From: Mytilus edulis
Taxonomy: Eukaryota; Mollusca; Bivalvia; Mytilida; Mytilidae
Assembly: GCF_963676685.1 (NCBI RefSeq)
Contig: NC_092354.1
Location: 72,987,335 to 73,051,334 of the forward strand
Reading direction: 5' to 3'
Length of the DNA: 64,000 bases
Positions 27,401-42,400 of this stretch are shown here, one piece after another. A program made the position numbers and the translations under genes. A model generated the notes under the pieces. That model was not told where the DNA came from. It saw only the letters and a program-made list of their open reading frames with translations, and made no database searches. Every line of letters begins with the position of its first letter. Position 1 is the stretch's first letter.

Positions 27401-30400
27401 GTACCAGTCTTGGGACCAAATATCCCTCGCAATGCAGCTCGGGATATTTCAGTCCATTGATTGGTAATCTTCGAAAATATCCTTCCGTAAAATTATATGT
27501 CTGTTCAAAAAAACAAAGACATACAGTAAAGTACAACATGTCGTTCAGCCTTGAAATATTGTGATTATATCTGCATGATTTATAAATTCGGATATGGTCC
27601 TTATGTCGTAACTACAGAACCTTTTTCTTTTCACGAATGTGACCTACCGAATTTGACTGTCCCGCTGGTATCTTTCGTCCTTCTTTTATGTAATGTTGTT
27701 GCTAGTATTAATAAGAAGGTATTTACATTAGAATACAATGGTATTACAACAAATTACTTCAAACCTTTACTAAATTCTTCTATAGATATAATGATTTTGT
27801 TTTGAAGTTTGGTTGTACCTGTAGGAAACTTATTTCAAACGGGATAACACATCCTCATTTTGACGGAAAAAGTGTTACATAAAAAAAGACCGTTAGTTTT
27901 CCCGTTTGATATGTTTAACATTGTCATTTCGGCGACTTCTGTGTCATTTTGGTCTCTTGTGGAGAGTTGTCTCATTTGCAATCGTACCACATCTTCTTTT
28001 TTTATATTTACCGTAAGCGGAAATTTACAAACGACCCTAGTAAACTTATCGATCCTTTAAATAAATATCTTTTAAAAGGTTACCAATTCAACACTGTAAT
28101 AATATCATTGAATATTGTTTTCATTGGTATTAACTTTGATTTTGTTATCAGTAAATTAAAGGCAAACTAAATATTATTGTAATATTCATATACATTTTCA
28201 TGGGTGTACAATCTGTCGATACCTTGCCATTGCACAAGGTAATGGTTTTGTCTGAATGTTTTTGACGTATTAAGACTAAATCCATTTGATGTTGGATGTG
28301 TACTGATTGATAATTTAGTCTTTAATGCATAATTTGTTTATTAGATGTTAGTGGTTTTGAACTAGGAACTGTTACTGCGAGTACTCTCAGGTCAGTACTT
28401 AGTATCGTTTTGTTGTTGGGATATACCCGGCCACGTCCACTCTGTGTTTTTGTTAGATGTATTTCTATTTGTATCATCTGATGAAGGGGGGGGGGGGGGG
28501 TATATCAAAATCCAAAGAATTTTAGCTCACCTGGCCGAAAGGGCCAATTGAGCTTTTCCCATCACTTTGCGTCCGTCGTCGTTAACTTTTACAAAAATAT
28601 TCTCGTCTGAAATTACTGGGCCAAATTTAACCAAACTTGGCCACAATCATGATTGAGGTATCTAGTTTAAAAAATATGTGCGGTGACCCGGCCAACCAAC
28701 CAAGATGGCCGACATGGCTAAAATTAGAACATAGGGTAAAATGTAGATTGTGGCTTATTACTCTGAAACCAAAGCATTTAGAGCAAATCTGAAATTGGAT
28801 AAAATTGTTTATCAGGTCAAGATCTATCTGCCCTAAAATTTTCAGATGATTCGGACAACCGGTTGCTGGGTTGCTGCCCCTGAATTGGTAATTTTAAGGA
28901 AATTTTGCCGTTTTTGGTTATTATCTTGAATATTATTATAGATAGAGATAAACTGTAAACAGCAATAATGTTCAGCAAAGTAAGATCTACAAATAAATTA
29001 AATGACCAAAATGGTCAGTTGACCCCTTAGGAGTTATTGCCCTTTACAATCAGTTTTTTACCAATTTTTCGTAAATTTTTGTAATATTTTACAAAAATCT
29101 TCTCCTCTGAAACTACTGGGCCAAATTTAACCAAACTTAGCCACATTCATTATTTGGGTATCTAGTTTAAAAAAAGTGTGCGGTGACCCAAAACAACCAA
29201 TCAAGATGGCCACCATAGCTAAAAATATAACATAGGGGTTAAATGTAGATTTTGGCTTATAACTCTGAAACCAAAGCATTTAGAGCAAATCTGGCAAGGG
29301 GTTAAACTGTTTATCAAGTCAATATCTCTCTGCCTCTCTTTCAGATGAATAGGACACCTGGTTGTTGGGTTGCTGCCCCCAATTGGTAATTTTTAAAGAA
29401 ATTTTAAGTTTTTAGTTATTATCTTGAATACTATTATAGATAGAGAAAAACTGTAAACAGCAATAATGTTCAGCAAAGTAAGATCTAATAATAAAAAAAC
29501 ATGACCACAATGGTCAGTTGACTCCTTAGGGAGTTATTGCCCTTTATAGTAAATTTTTAACAATTTTCATTAATTTTGTAAATTTTTGAAATTTTTACAA
29601 AATATTTTCTTCTGTATCTAAAGGGCCAAGTCTATATAGATAGAACAAATTGTAAGTAGCAAAAATGTTCAGTAAAGTAAGATCTACAAACGCATCACCA
29701 TTACCAAAACACAATTTTGTCATGAATCCATCTGTGTTCTTTGTTTAATAAGTACATAGACCAAGGTGAGCGACACAGGCTATTTAGAGCCTCTAGTTTA
29801 ATGAGCTGTCAAAATGTACTTTAATCATGCTTTATTGTAAAATGTAATATAGAGTATGGGATACCTGTCTTAATTTTATGCTACGGGTTGTGCAAAATTG
29901 TCAGATTTTATATAGATCATTCATGGAAAACCCAGCTTTGTTTGATAAAAAGAAAAAGTACACCATTTAATTTAAAGATAAACTTTGAGAAGATAGCTTT
30001 TCTTATATTTGTGATATTTTCACATTTCTTTATTGCTTTTATATTCATTTCTACGCACTAGTGAAATATCTGTTCCCGGCAAATGATTAGTCGAAATTTA
30101 ATAATGACGTTAACTTTTCTTGGTTTCTTCTGAATTTTCCTATTGTTAAGTTATGACAAAAGGCGACCATGGCTGATAACGTCACGTAAAAGAACGAAAC
30201 TTTTTGCAAATCTTTGAAAAGGAAGGGTATAAATCCTAACAGAAACAGATTTTATTAGTAGAACTCGTATATAACGATTTTTATCCTCTCTCAAAAGTTA
30301 CATTTTTATTAATCTAAAAGATCGGCAAACCTCGCGTTTAAAATATCAAAATTAAACTGACTCGAGTGCAGAAATATCGGAGCACACTTGTTGTAGTGGT

Positions 30401-33400
30401 GGAATTTATATGTGTGCTACTATAAAATTTAATGACGTTTGCTGATAAACTGTATTGATTTTCTGCTCATAAACTAGTTGTTTCTATTTAAAGAATTATG
30501 TAATACAAGTGTTCTTAACTGCGTCTTATAACATTTCGTTTGTTCAGTGGTCGCCTGATTTCAGTAGCCAATCAGCTATCATCTAGGATTGAGTAAATAG
30601 ATCACACAAAAGCAGAACCCGATCAATTGATTATGACTGTCACATCTCGAAACTTGGGTAAGTACTAAATAAATCTTAATATTAAGACTTGCATATTAAA
30701 GGGCGAAATTTTTATGATAATATAACGAAATGCCGAACCCCTGCACAACAAACCATTCATAAAAAAAATCGTTAAGATGAATACAAATTTGACGCAGAAA
30801 ACGCGTGCTACCATAAATTGTAATGATGTTTCGGACGATTCCCTGTATTTGAATTCTGTATTTGCCTCTCACTGTTTATAATTATATCCAACTGAAATCA
30901 GAGAGCACGCATGGCAGGAAACAGGAAATGATCTTTTCTTTCTTGATATAACAAAAGATTAACAAATAAGTTTTAAGCCAGGGTTCTTGTGTTACAATCT
31001 TAACAATATGTAATCCATATTACGTATCTCATAAGATAGATTTTTTGTGTCTTTCACATGATAATTGTTATTATCGCTATTTTACGAAATATATATTTGA
31101 TCTTACTGACGGATAGTTTCCTTTTCAGCATAGTCAGTGTTCTCCTTTTTGACTTACGTAAGGTGGGTGTTTTGAAAAAAAAACCCAACAATTAGTTGCT
31201 TTTTTCAACATTTTCAACCGTTTATTTTATGTGGGTGGGGGGTCACAAAAAGAAGGATTAGTATCGTATTCACATTAAATGGAATTGAACAGAAACAAAT
31301 AAGTATTTAAAATAAAAACTGTAAAATATGCTTTTCATTTGACAAATTAGTTTTGTGCATCTCGGATAGCAGATAAATGGCCTATCGATCCAAGTCTGTC
31401 TTGCTCCTCGATTTAGTGCTGTTTTGTTTTTCCCAAATAAGCCATTTAAAGTTCTGTTCATAATTATCTTCGCTTGCCAGTTTCTATTGTTTTCATGATT
31501 TATTTTTCTAAATTTGACAATTTCAATTCAACTATCAGTTTAAGTTGACTTATTTTGCCTAGAATTTTCCTTATCACCATTGTCATCTGCCTTAGGACGC
31601 ACGTGCCGTTGTCAGTGTAAACATCAACGTCGTCGTAGGCAAAATAGCGATAAACAGATTATCATCTCAAATTTATTGCTTTTTTTTACTTTTGCCGTAC
31701 CAGCTGAAGCGAGAAATCAATCTCGTTGAGAAGACCAGCGAAAATCTATATATTCAATTTTAAACTCTTTGTTATATCGATAGTTCAAAAAGACTTATTA
31801 TTTGTAATGATGTGTTTTTTTATATATATATAAAAGAAACACCTTTAATCCACGCGTTCAATCATCAATCCGAATTCCGATAGCAAAAAATCGTATTGGG
31901 GAGACTCCGTATTTAAACGAATTAAAAAAGATTACACTATCAGCTAACACAAATTATATATGTGCAATATCAAAGTACTATAAATCCGGCGTAATAAGCT
32001 ATGGGAAAACTGATTTTAAATCACGTAAAGCAAACTATTAACATGATTAATGTCATATACGTTACTTGACACAGATATTGCGTGATTTTGCACATTTCTG
32101 AACATATATGAAATTGGAAAAGTAAACTTTGCAAAAAGGGGCCTTGGTAACAATTCATTTTCCCATAGTTTTTTTATATTTTACAACCCTGATCGGGATG
32201 GCGTTCATTCGTCATGTTCGTTATAAGCGAAGTTATATTTCACCGTTATTTTGATCGTTTAGGCATAATCGAAGTTACTTTTTTTGGAATACCCTTTGAA
32301 ACTGCCGAAAACACTATAAAGCATATAATATTCTGTGTGTTAGCAAATGTTCCCAAATTAAGAACACTAGCAACTGTAAAAATGAGTCGTAAACATATAT
32401 TTCAAAAGATATTCGGAATGTTATGGTAATATTTATAGCAGCTATTTAATTTAATGGTTTTAAATTTTCGAACATCGAAATTAAAAGAAAATATTAGAAT
32501 ATTGCTTTTTTTTTATTTGTAATCACACCTTATAAAATTATATAAGAATGCCAGATTTTGATTGGTTGGTAGCCAGTGTATTTTTCGCATGTTCTAAAAT
32601 TTTCCTCATTTCAAATGAATTTTCCTCTTTTTCACCATTGCTGGTGAATATGCCTCAAATTCGCCTCTTTGTCGTTGTATTTGCGATTTTTGGATATTCC
32701 TTTTTTAACCTCGCGAACTTCTTCCCGCAAAAGGAATACGGATATGACGTTACATTAACTATTGCGAATTAGTACATGTATAATTCTACCGGTTCTACTT
32801 ATCCTCAAAATTATGATTCAATATGTTCATGAATTATGATACCAGCTTCTTAATAAAAAAAAACCTCCAACATTTCGTTTCACCTATACAGAGAGTTCAT
32901 AATGAAATATATTCGGTTAAATTAAACATATATATCATGTTATTGAGGGGTACTTGCGAAAAGTACCAGTCTTGGGACCAAATATCCCTCGCAATGCAGC
33001 TCGGGAAATTTCAGTCCATTGATTGGTAATCTTCGAAAATATCCTTCCGTAAAATTATATATCTGTTCAAAAAAACAAAGACATACAGTAAAGTACAACA
33101 TGTCGTTCAGCCTTGAAATATTGTGATTATATCTGCATGATTTATAAATTCGGATATTGTCCTTATGTCGTAACTACAAAACCTTTTTCTTTTCACGAAT
33201 GTGACCTACCGAATTTGACTGTCCCGCTGGTATCTTTCGTCCTTCTTTTATGTAATGTTGTTGCTAGTATTAATAAGAAGGTATTTACATCAGAATACAA
33301 TGGTATTACAACAAATTACTTCAAACCTTTACTAAATTCTTCTATAGATATAATGATTTTGTTTTGAAGTTTGGTTGTACCTGTAGGAAACTTATTTCAA

Positions 33401-36400
33401 ACGGGATAGCACATCCTCATTTTGACGAAAATAGTGTTACATAAAAAAGACCGTTAGTTGTCCCGTTTGATATGTTTAACATTATCCTTTCGGAGACTTC
33501 TGTGTCATTTTGGTCTCTTGTGGAGAGTTGTATCATTTGCAATCATACCACATCTTCTTTTTTTTTTATATTTACCGTACCCGGAAATTTACAAACGACC
33601 CTAGTAAACTTATCGATCCTTTAAATAAATTTCTTTTAAAAGGTTACCAATTCAACACTGTAATAATATCATTGAATATTGTTTTTATTGGTATTAACTT
33701 TGATTTTGTTATCAGTAAATTAAAGGCAAACTAAATATTATTGTAATATTCATATACATTTTCATGGGTGTACAATCTGTCGATACCTTGCCATTGTGTA
33801 ATAGGTGGTTTTCAATGCCAAGAAATACACCAACAAGAGCTTAGGGTTCTGATGCTTTATTGTACCAGTAGATAAAACAAGTCTGAAATAGCAATACAAC
33901 ATATATAAATAACAAGCTATTTCATATAACATAAATATATATACTTTACGAATATCACAGGTTATATAATATAGAAATATAATAAATAATACCTTTAACT
34001 GTTATTAACTAAATAGCAAGTAAAATGTATTGCAAGTAACAATTTAAACTAAATATCCAATATTCAAAGTATGTAATTAAGCTTTAATAATAAATAAGTA
34101 ATTAAATAGATGATTTTTACAATATATAAAATTATCATAAAAATCAGTCTGCTACATTTGCACAAGGTAATGGTTTTGTCTGAATGTTTTTGACGTATTA
34201 AGACTAAATCCATTTGATGTTGGATGTGTACTGATTGATAATTTAGTCTTTAATGCATGATTTGTTTATTAGATGTTAGTGGCTTTGAACTAGCAACTGT
34301 TACTGCGAGTACTCTCAGGTCAGTACTTAGTATCGTTTTGTTGTTGGGATATACCCGGCCACGTCCACTCTGTGTTTTTGTTAGATGTATTTCTATTTGT
34401 ATCATCTGATGACGGGGGGGGGGGGGGGGGCTATATCAAAATCCAAAGAATTTTTAGCTCACCTGGCCCAAAGGGCCAATTGAGCTTTTCTCATATTTTT
34501 GCGTCCGTCGTCGTTAACTTTTACAAAAATCATCTCCTCTGAAACTACTGGGCCAAATTTAACCAAACTTGGCCACAATCATGATTGGGGTATCTAGTTT
34601 AAAAAATATGTGCGGTGACCCGGCCAACCAACCACGATGGCCGACATGGTCTTGGGGTGAGCTAAAAATTCTTTGGATTTTGATATAGCCCCCCCTTCAT
34701 CAGATGATACAAATAGAAATACATCTAACAAAAACACAGAGTGGACGTGGCCGGGTATATCCCAACAACAAAACGATACTAAATACTGACCTGAGCGTAC
34801 TCGCAGTAAAAAATAGAACATAGGGTAAAATGTAGATTTTGGCTTATTACTCTGAAACCAAAGCATTTAGAGCAAATCTGAAATTGGGTAAAATTGTTTA
34901 TCAGGTCAAGATCTATCTGCCCTAAAATTTTCAGATGATTCGGACAACCGGTTGCTGGGTTGCTGCCCCTGAATTGGTAATTTTAAGGAAATTTTGCCGG
35001 TTTTGGTTATTATCTTGAATATTATTATAGATAGAGATAAACTGTAAACAGCAATAATGTTCAGCAAAGTAAGATCTACAGATAAATTAAATGACCAAAA
35101 TGTTCAGTTGACCCCTTAGGAGTTATTGCCCTTGATAGTAATTTTTTTACCAATTTTTTGTAAATTTTTGTTATCTTTTACAAAAATCTTCTCTTCTGAA
35201 ACTACTGGGCCAAATTTAACCAAACTTAGCCACATTCATTATTTGGGTATCTAGTTTAAAAAAGTGTGCGGTGACCCAAACAACCAAGCAAGATGGCAAC
35301 CATGGCTAAAGATAGAACATAAAATGTAGATTTTGGCTTATAACTCTGAAACCAAAGCATTTAGAGCAAATCTGGCAAGGGGTTAAACTGTTTATCAAGT
35401 CAATATCTCTCTGCCTCTCTTTCAGATGAATAGGACACCTGGTTGTTGGGTTGCTGCCCCCTAATTTTTTTTTAAAGAAATTTTGCGGTTTTTAGTTATT
35501 ATCTTGAATACTATTATAGATAGAGAAAAACTGTAAACAGCAATAATGTTCAGCAAAGTAAGATCTAATAATAAAAAAACATGACCACAATGGTCAGTTG
35601 ACTCCTTAGGGAGTTATTGCCCTTTATAGTAAATTTTTAACAATTTTCATTAATTTTGTAAATTTTTGAAAATTTTTACAAAATATTTTCCTCTGTATCT
35701 AAAGGGCCAAGTCTATATAGATAGAACAAATTGTAAGTAGCAAAAATGTTCAGTAAAGTAAGATCTACAAACACATCACCACCACCAAAACACAATTTTG
35801 TCATGAATCCATCTATGTCCTTTGTTTAATATGTACATAGACCAAGGTGAGCGACACAGGCTATTTAGAGCCTCTAGTTTAATGAGCTGTCAAAATGTAC
35901 TTTAATCATGCTTTATTGTAAAATGTAATATAAAGTATGGGATACCTGTCTTAATTTTATGCTACGGGTTGTGCAAATTGTCAGATTTTATATAGATCAT
36001 TCATGGAAAACCCAGCTTTGTTTGATTAAAAGAAAAACTACACCATTTAATTTAAAGATAAACTTTGAGAAGATAGCTTTTCTTATATTTGTGATATTTG
36101 TGATATTTTTACATTTCTTTATTGCTTTTATATTTATTTCTACGCACTAGTGAAATATCTGTTCCCGGCAAATGATTAGTCGAAATTTAATAATGACGTT
36201 AACTTTTCTTGGTTTCTTCTGAATTTTCCTATTGTTAAGTTATGACAAAAGGCGACCATGGCTGATAACGTCACGTAAAAGAACGAAACTTTTTGCAAAT
36301 CTTTGAAAAGGAAGGGTATAAATCCTAACAGAAACAGATTTTATTAGTAGAACTCGTATATAACGATTTTTATCCTCTCTCAAAAGTTACATTTTTATTA

Positions 36401-39400
36401 ATCTAAAAGATCGGCAAACCTCGCGTTTAAAATATCAAAATTAAACTGACTCGAGTGCAGAAATATCGGAGCACATTTGTTGTAGTGGTGGAATTTATAT
36501 TTAAATAATATGGCTGCTTCCAAATAGACATGATCTACACCGATTGTTATTTGCTTTTTCAATATTCAAGATGGAGGAGGACACCCTAACCACCTTTAAG
36601 CCGTTTCGTAAAAGATTGCTTCCATTTTTAATGAAAACAATTAAAAGTCATTTGATTGTTTAGTTTGATTCTCTATGGAAATTTTCAACAAAACTCTTCT
36701 CGTGAAACAACACTGTGTAGCATTTATGGCAGTCGTAAAATGAACAAGCTATTCCTTTATTCGTCATGTATGGTAGAGCATGACATACGGACCAATACAT
36801 TTGATATATGTTGTTTTTTTACACGAACAGGTAGATATTTCCTCTTTGAGGATTGAGCAAGCTGATGTGTCAAAGTAGCATACGATTACTTGGTTATGTT
36901 TATAATTTCAAGATATAGGAAGATGTGGTGTGAGTACCTATGAGACAACTCTCCATTCAAATAACAATTTATAAAAGCAAACCATTATAGGTCAATGTAC
37001 GGCCTTCAATACGGAGCCTTGACTCATGCCGAACAACAAACTATAAAGGGCTCCAAAATTACTAGACTATGTGTTAAACCATTCAAACGGGAAAACCAAC
37101 GGTCTAATCTATATAAAAAACGAGAAACGAGAAACACGTATAAGTTACATAAACAAACGACAACTATTGTACATCAGATTCCTGACTTAGGACAGGTGCA
37201 AACATATGCAGCTGAATTAAACGTTTTAATGGTACCATACCTTCTCCCTTTTCTGAAACAATAGCATAACATCACAACATAGAAAAACACACACATTTCG
37301 TAAGTACAAAATGTACTTGATGAATTTACATATTGAAGCTTGCACATGAAAGGTAGGATGTTGATAAAAAGATAACAAAATACTGAACCATAGACAAACA
37401 AATAATGAAGACGATTATCGATGAGAAAGAGAGAGTACCTATGGGCAATTGCATAGTCTTTATTTACAGAAATCGTAAACTGGGCGTTGTCCTGTTAGAC
37501 ATGTTAAATTGTTTCACTACATAAGCGTGGACATGTTTGATCTATCCAAATATACATATGACGGTGTCGATGCAATTAATAAGATATGGCAAACAATTAT
37601 TAATAAATGCACGATGCATTTTGTAAAATGTTTGTGTTATGTTTAAACTTTGTGTATTTGTTTGATATAAACCAGGAAGACATTTAAAAACCCGGAATTT
37701 ATTAAGATTTAAAAAAAAAAATCAATATATCACTCAAAACATACATTTCGTTTGACATTTTGATGAATACTTGTACAAAAATCGCTTGAATGGTTTTGGG
37801 ATGAAAGCAATATGAAGATAAATGCAACTTTTATAACACAATACAATAAAGGGCTGATGATATTCTTTTAATACAAATCACCAATTACAAAAATGTACTT
37901 TGTATGATCTTGTATATAAGTTTGACCATATTACTGTAAGAAAATCTTTTTATATTTACATTTTATATGATTAAAATTTGGTAGACAATACGCTAGTGTC
38001 GTGTCAGAAAAAGGCATTTATTAGTTTAAATAATGCATAGTTCTAATATATGGGCTAACATTGTGCTTTTAGACTAAAAAAAACCAGTTATATTTGTCTG
38101 GAAGGATGAGTACCACTGTGGAGAAAGCCATTCCGATCAAGTATGTAAAACAATATGTGAAATAATGTACGAAATAACAAAACATCAATGCGACATATTA
38201 ATGAACAGGATAAGCATCTTAAAATTGAACTATTGTCAGATTTTGGAATTTAAAAATCTATATAATAGATTATATAAGAAAATTTGGTATAATTGCTAAT
38301 GAGACAACTCTTCACAATACAAATTTAAAAGGGCATATTTACTATAGTGGAGTGACCATGTAAACATTTTTACAACTTTAATGGACAACTGTAGGCTAAA
38401 TTATGATTTTTTGTTTAGAGAAATATTTAACCTGGTCACAAAACCGTAAAATGATGCAAATTTGTAACATTTGGTGAAAAATATAATCCAATACATTTCC
38501 ATAATAAGGTCGGTGGCATGTTCAATGAAAACTTTCAATCTAAAAAATGCTTCAAATAATGGAGACATGAGTGCATCATAGAGCATATTTCTGGAACACT
38601 ACGATTAAGAATACGCCTTCTGTATTTCGAGCATAAACCCCAGTGTCATCACATAAGTCATCGAGCCCAGCTGAAGTTAATTACTTACTAGAATTACTAT
38701 AAAAGAAAGTAACTTAACTCCCATGATATTAAGTTATTATTATGATGTGGAACAAGGTTTCCCTATGTCAGTTTTCTATTTTTCTACCTTTTTCACCAAC
38801 ACAGTACATTTTTCGCCACTTTTAATCTTTATTACCACCAATCAACTAACATACACATATATGTCCCTTCTTTCTAACGACAAAAATCAGTTTTCCCCAT
38901 TCATGCCATTGGTGTCTATGATAATTTAATATTTTTATTTAATCTTCATTGTTATGAATGAACGCTGAACAAATACTTTTCAAAACATACTGTTAAATTG
39001 AAATATAGATAATGAGTTTGTGACTTCAGGGTACATGGTAGTCCACATTTTCCCATCTAGTTGAAGGATAAAGACTAAAGTCAAAGATTTGTCTTACAAT
39101 TGAATTTATTTTTTCGTAGCAACAGTTTTTTTTTCTTCTGGATCATCGTATTATGTATTAAACGATAATATGCGAGAACAAATAATTTCAAGTTTAACGA
39201 CACTTGCAAATTGCAACACTATTAACTTCATACACTTAAAAAAAAATACAATAAACAAATAAGATAAAAAAAAAAGATAGAAAAAAGAAATAAAAAAGGA
39301 AGACAAAAAAGATCAATGAAAACAAAAATAAAAACGAATCAAAACGGAAAAAAATAAGGAATGGTTAGATATACATTTTGCTAGAATTTAATCTGTTTTC

Positions 39401-42400
39401 CTTTATTTTAGGAGTGGCGCTTTCGATATCAATCTAACAAGTCCCGACATTTACAAAGTAAGTCGGGGTAAAAGAGGTTATGCAGTTCTCATCAATAATT
39501 TCAAGTTTGTTGACAAAAAACACAATCTAGTTGGTGGTGACAGAGACAGTCGCAGACTCACAGACACGTTCAGAGGCTTAGGTTTTAAAGTTGATTTGAA
39601 TGAAAATCTCTCTGGTAGCGAGATACAATCTCTGTTGATAAATTGTAAGTTTAATCTTTATTTCATAGTTTCATCAACATTTTATAGCATAGTTCGTTCG
39701 TATAAAACACCTGCTGTGTATAACGATATATTTATATACGGTAGTTAACTTTGGATATAATCAAAGTTCAAAACATTATTAAGATGAATGGTTTCAATGC
39801 CTTGGTTTACGGAATATAAAATGATTGTAAGTAGTTCCTTATTGTACAGAACATTTCTCATAGTATGTCCAATACTAGCCCAAATTGTGTTCTGACATGG
39901 ACCAATTTAAAAAGAAATGCTAGGAAAATATATCTTATTACGAGTATAAAATAGACTCCACAGTCAGTCATGTTGGAAAAATACTACGATGAATACCTAG
40001 ACAAGCAACTACGGTCCAATATGATCTATAACATAAAGTTGTCAATATTTATACTGAATCACAGTTATTTATGCTTATAGCTGTTATAAATTATGACAAA
40101 CTGGATCAAAACTGATAATACAATACAAATTGTGCATACATTGGAGTCACACCTTCTTATTTAAAATGTGATGTGCCAAACAGAAAAAAACGAAAAACAA
40201 AAACGAACACGTATGTATTGAACATTGCATATCAATAATTTCGAATAGTAAGGTCAACTATGACTTATACCAGTTTTTCAAAGAATAGAACAAACCGCAA
40301 TATTTCGAATAACTTAACAATAATCTAAACTATAAATTTCGATACAAACATTTAACAGATCGGTACCAGCATACGTTTTACGACTGTGGGAATATGCATA
40401 AAAATATCCGTTTGATTGATGCATTACTAGTTTACCGATGTTCAAATATCGTGCATATATTTAGATAAATGAATCAAGATAAAAACAAAAACTCAAAGAT
40501 ACATATTTGTAACATAAATGAAGCACAGGTAGATACGATCATGTGTAACATGCAGATACGTGGTTTGTTACTTACGATTGTCCTTCCCAAACAGTTTAAA
40601 TTGTACATAACTATTGCTCTCAATTCGCCCCTCTAGTGAACATAATATTGCTGAAATAGTCAAACACAATATGTTCATTAAACAAGGACTGACTATTGCA
40701 CTAGAGTTAAAAATATGCTCTTAACAACTAATTAAATTAAAATACTAGAGATAATGAATTTAAGCAATATATTGGTTTGGTGCTTTAAGCATGTTTGTCC
40801 TAAAATTATCACTGTATTCATGGTAATCAAGAATTATTTAAGTAATTCAATGTATTTTAGACAGTCACAAAGATCATTCAGACTATGGCTGTTTTGTTTG
40901 TGTAATTTCCAGTCACGGGGCATATGACAGGATATTTGGTTCAGACGAAGAAGAAGTTCATCTCCCAAACGTTATTCAGCACATATTCAACTGCAAGTCC
41001 CTTAAAGGAAAACCAAAACTTTTTTTCATTGATGTAAGTGATAGAAACATTTCTATGTTATTTTATATGTTTTTATATGAAAAAAGTGGACCCAGAAAGA
41101 TTATGTTAAACATATAAACATAACATAATAACAGACAACAATTACAAATCCTTTCACAGGAAACTAAAGATACAATCACGCTATTTCCATATTTAACCGT
41201 TGATAGCTGCATGTGCTTCGGAGACACACAGTATCAGCTGCACTAGGGAAACCAGTAGTTTATGTGTCGCTTATTCAAATTGCACAAAATATATATAAAT
41301 TAAGATAGGAAGGTCCTGAACTAGACGATTGGCAGGATATATTGAAATTGAACTTGATAATGAGGATTTGATGGATAGAAATATATATATTTGATATTGC
41401 ACCAGCTACGCACGAGCTCAGCAGAAAGTATTTGCAGGGATTTTCAACGTACAGTGAGAGTCACATTTCAAAAGAAGGCATCGATTAAACCTCATAATTA
41501 TTACGGTACATGGTTCCGAATTTGTACATTATCAAAGTCAAACGAACGCTTAACTATAGCAAGGGTTATAACACCGAGGAAGACAAAGAATTCAATGGAG
41601 ATGGTTACCCTTCTTAATTACCAAAAACAAAAACATGTAAACACACGAAAAGAATTATAAAATTTTGCTTTAGATAGGCTATAACGATTTTGTTTCTCGA
41701 ATGCTTATCCACCTCTGTGTAAAAGGAATCTTCATGTTGAGTTATAACAGATATTATACATTACATTTTCATATACTAAGTATTTCACGTACTTTGAACT
41801 GTTTGCTTTATTTACCAGTTTTAGTGATGATATTAACAAATATAAGTTGGTGGTATCTTGGGAACACCCATATTTCTCTCTCTTTCAATCATCTGTATAT
41901 TTATACCATTGATTGATATGTAACTCAAATTTTACATTTGTGGTGAACTAACTATGGCTTGTTTTGTTGTACCTTTAAAATGGTCGAAACATATATATAT
42001 ATATATATATTACTGTGTTATTTTGACAATATCCTGAAATGAAATATCAATGTTTGTTAAAATTTTAATATCTCATTAACGATTTATTTTTTCCATGCAC
42101 TAACTTCTTTCCTAAACGATGCTCAGTTACGTAACATAAAACGTTTTTTAAGGAAACAAACATGATTTGGGTTGGAATTTGAGAAGGTTTATTATCATCG
42201 TTTATGTTCCCTATCGTAAGTTGATGCTCTTGTGCATTGTTTTGTCATTTATGTACCTATTGATAAATTCCCTAACAGATATAAGTTTCGTGACATAGTT
42301 AACGATTGCAGTTAGTCAGAGGATGTGCATATACCTATGCAATGAATAAATGGTAACCAAATATTAACCCGGAAATTACTACTCTTTCGTTGCACATGTG

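Larger units (their letters stand above)
24755..30411. repeat. Tandem segmental duplication, unit A (5.66 kb)
   Basis: Starts at gtgtgctaccataaa and ends at ggtggaatttata. It is nearly identical by eye to unit B, including matching open frames (26987-27211 with 32548-32772; 27551-27805 with 33113-33367; minus-strand 25742-25933 with 31270-31461). None of these open frames has a recognised domain; they are listed only as landmarks. Compared with unit B it has 129 extra bases at 25179-25307. Confidence 0.9.
30412..36500. repeat. Tandem segmental duplication, unit B (6.09 kb)
   Basis: Abuts unit A directly. Extra sequence relative to A: a 360 bp insertion at 33797-34156 and an inverted local copy at 34650-34807. 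It lacks the 129 bp noted in A. The low divergence suggests a recent event or an assembly-level duplicate of two alleles. Confidence 0.9.
8657..39411 (+). other. Large intron (30.8 kb) or intergenic space between transmembrane and caspase exons
   Basis: Carries the LINE relic, minus-strand receptor relics, a MITE, the tandem segmental duplication and many dispersed repeats, each listed separately. I looked for a caspase prodomain (DED, CARD) or another signal exon in between and recognised none. Its unusual size, set against 0.6-3.3 kb for the gene's other introns, is the main reason to doubt that the two halves form one transcript. Confidence 0.5.
36501..39411. other. 3' part of the large intron
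   Basis: Holds a family-1 repeat copy (36915-37265), a degraded fragment at 38275-38330 (ggtataattgctaatgagac) and an A-rich tract at 39236-39360 just before exon 5. The open frames at 36995 and 38723 are repeat or chance. Nothing else is seen. Confidence 0.45.
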
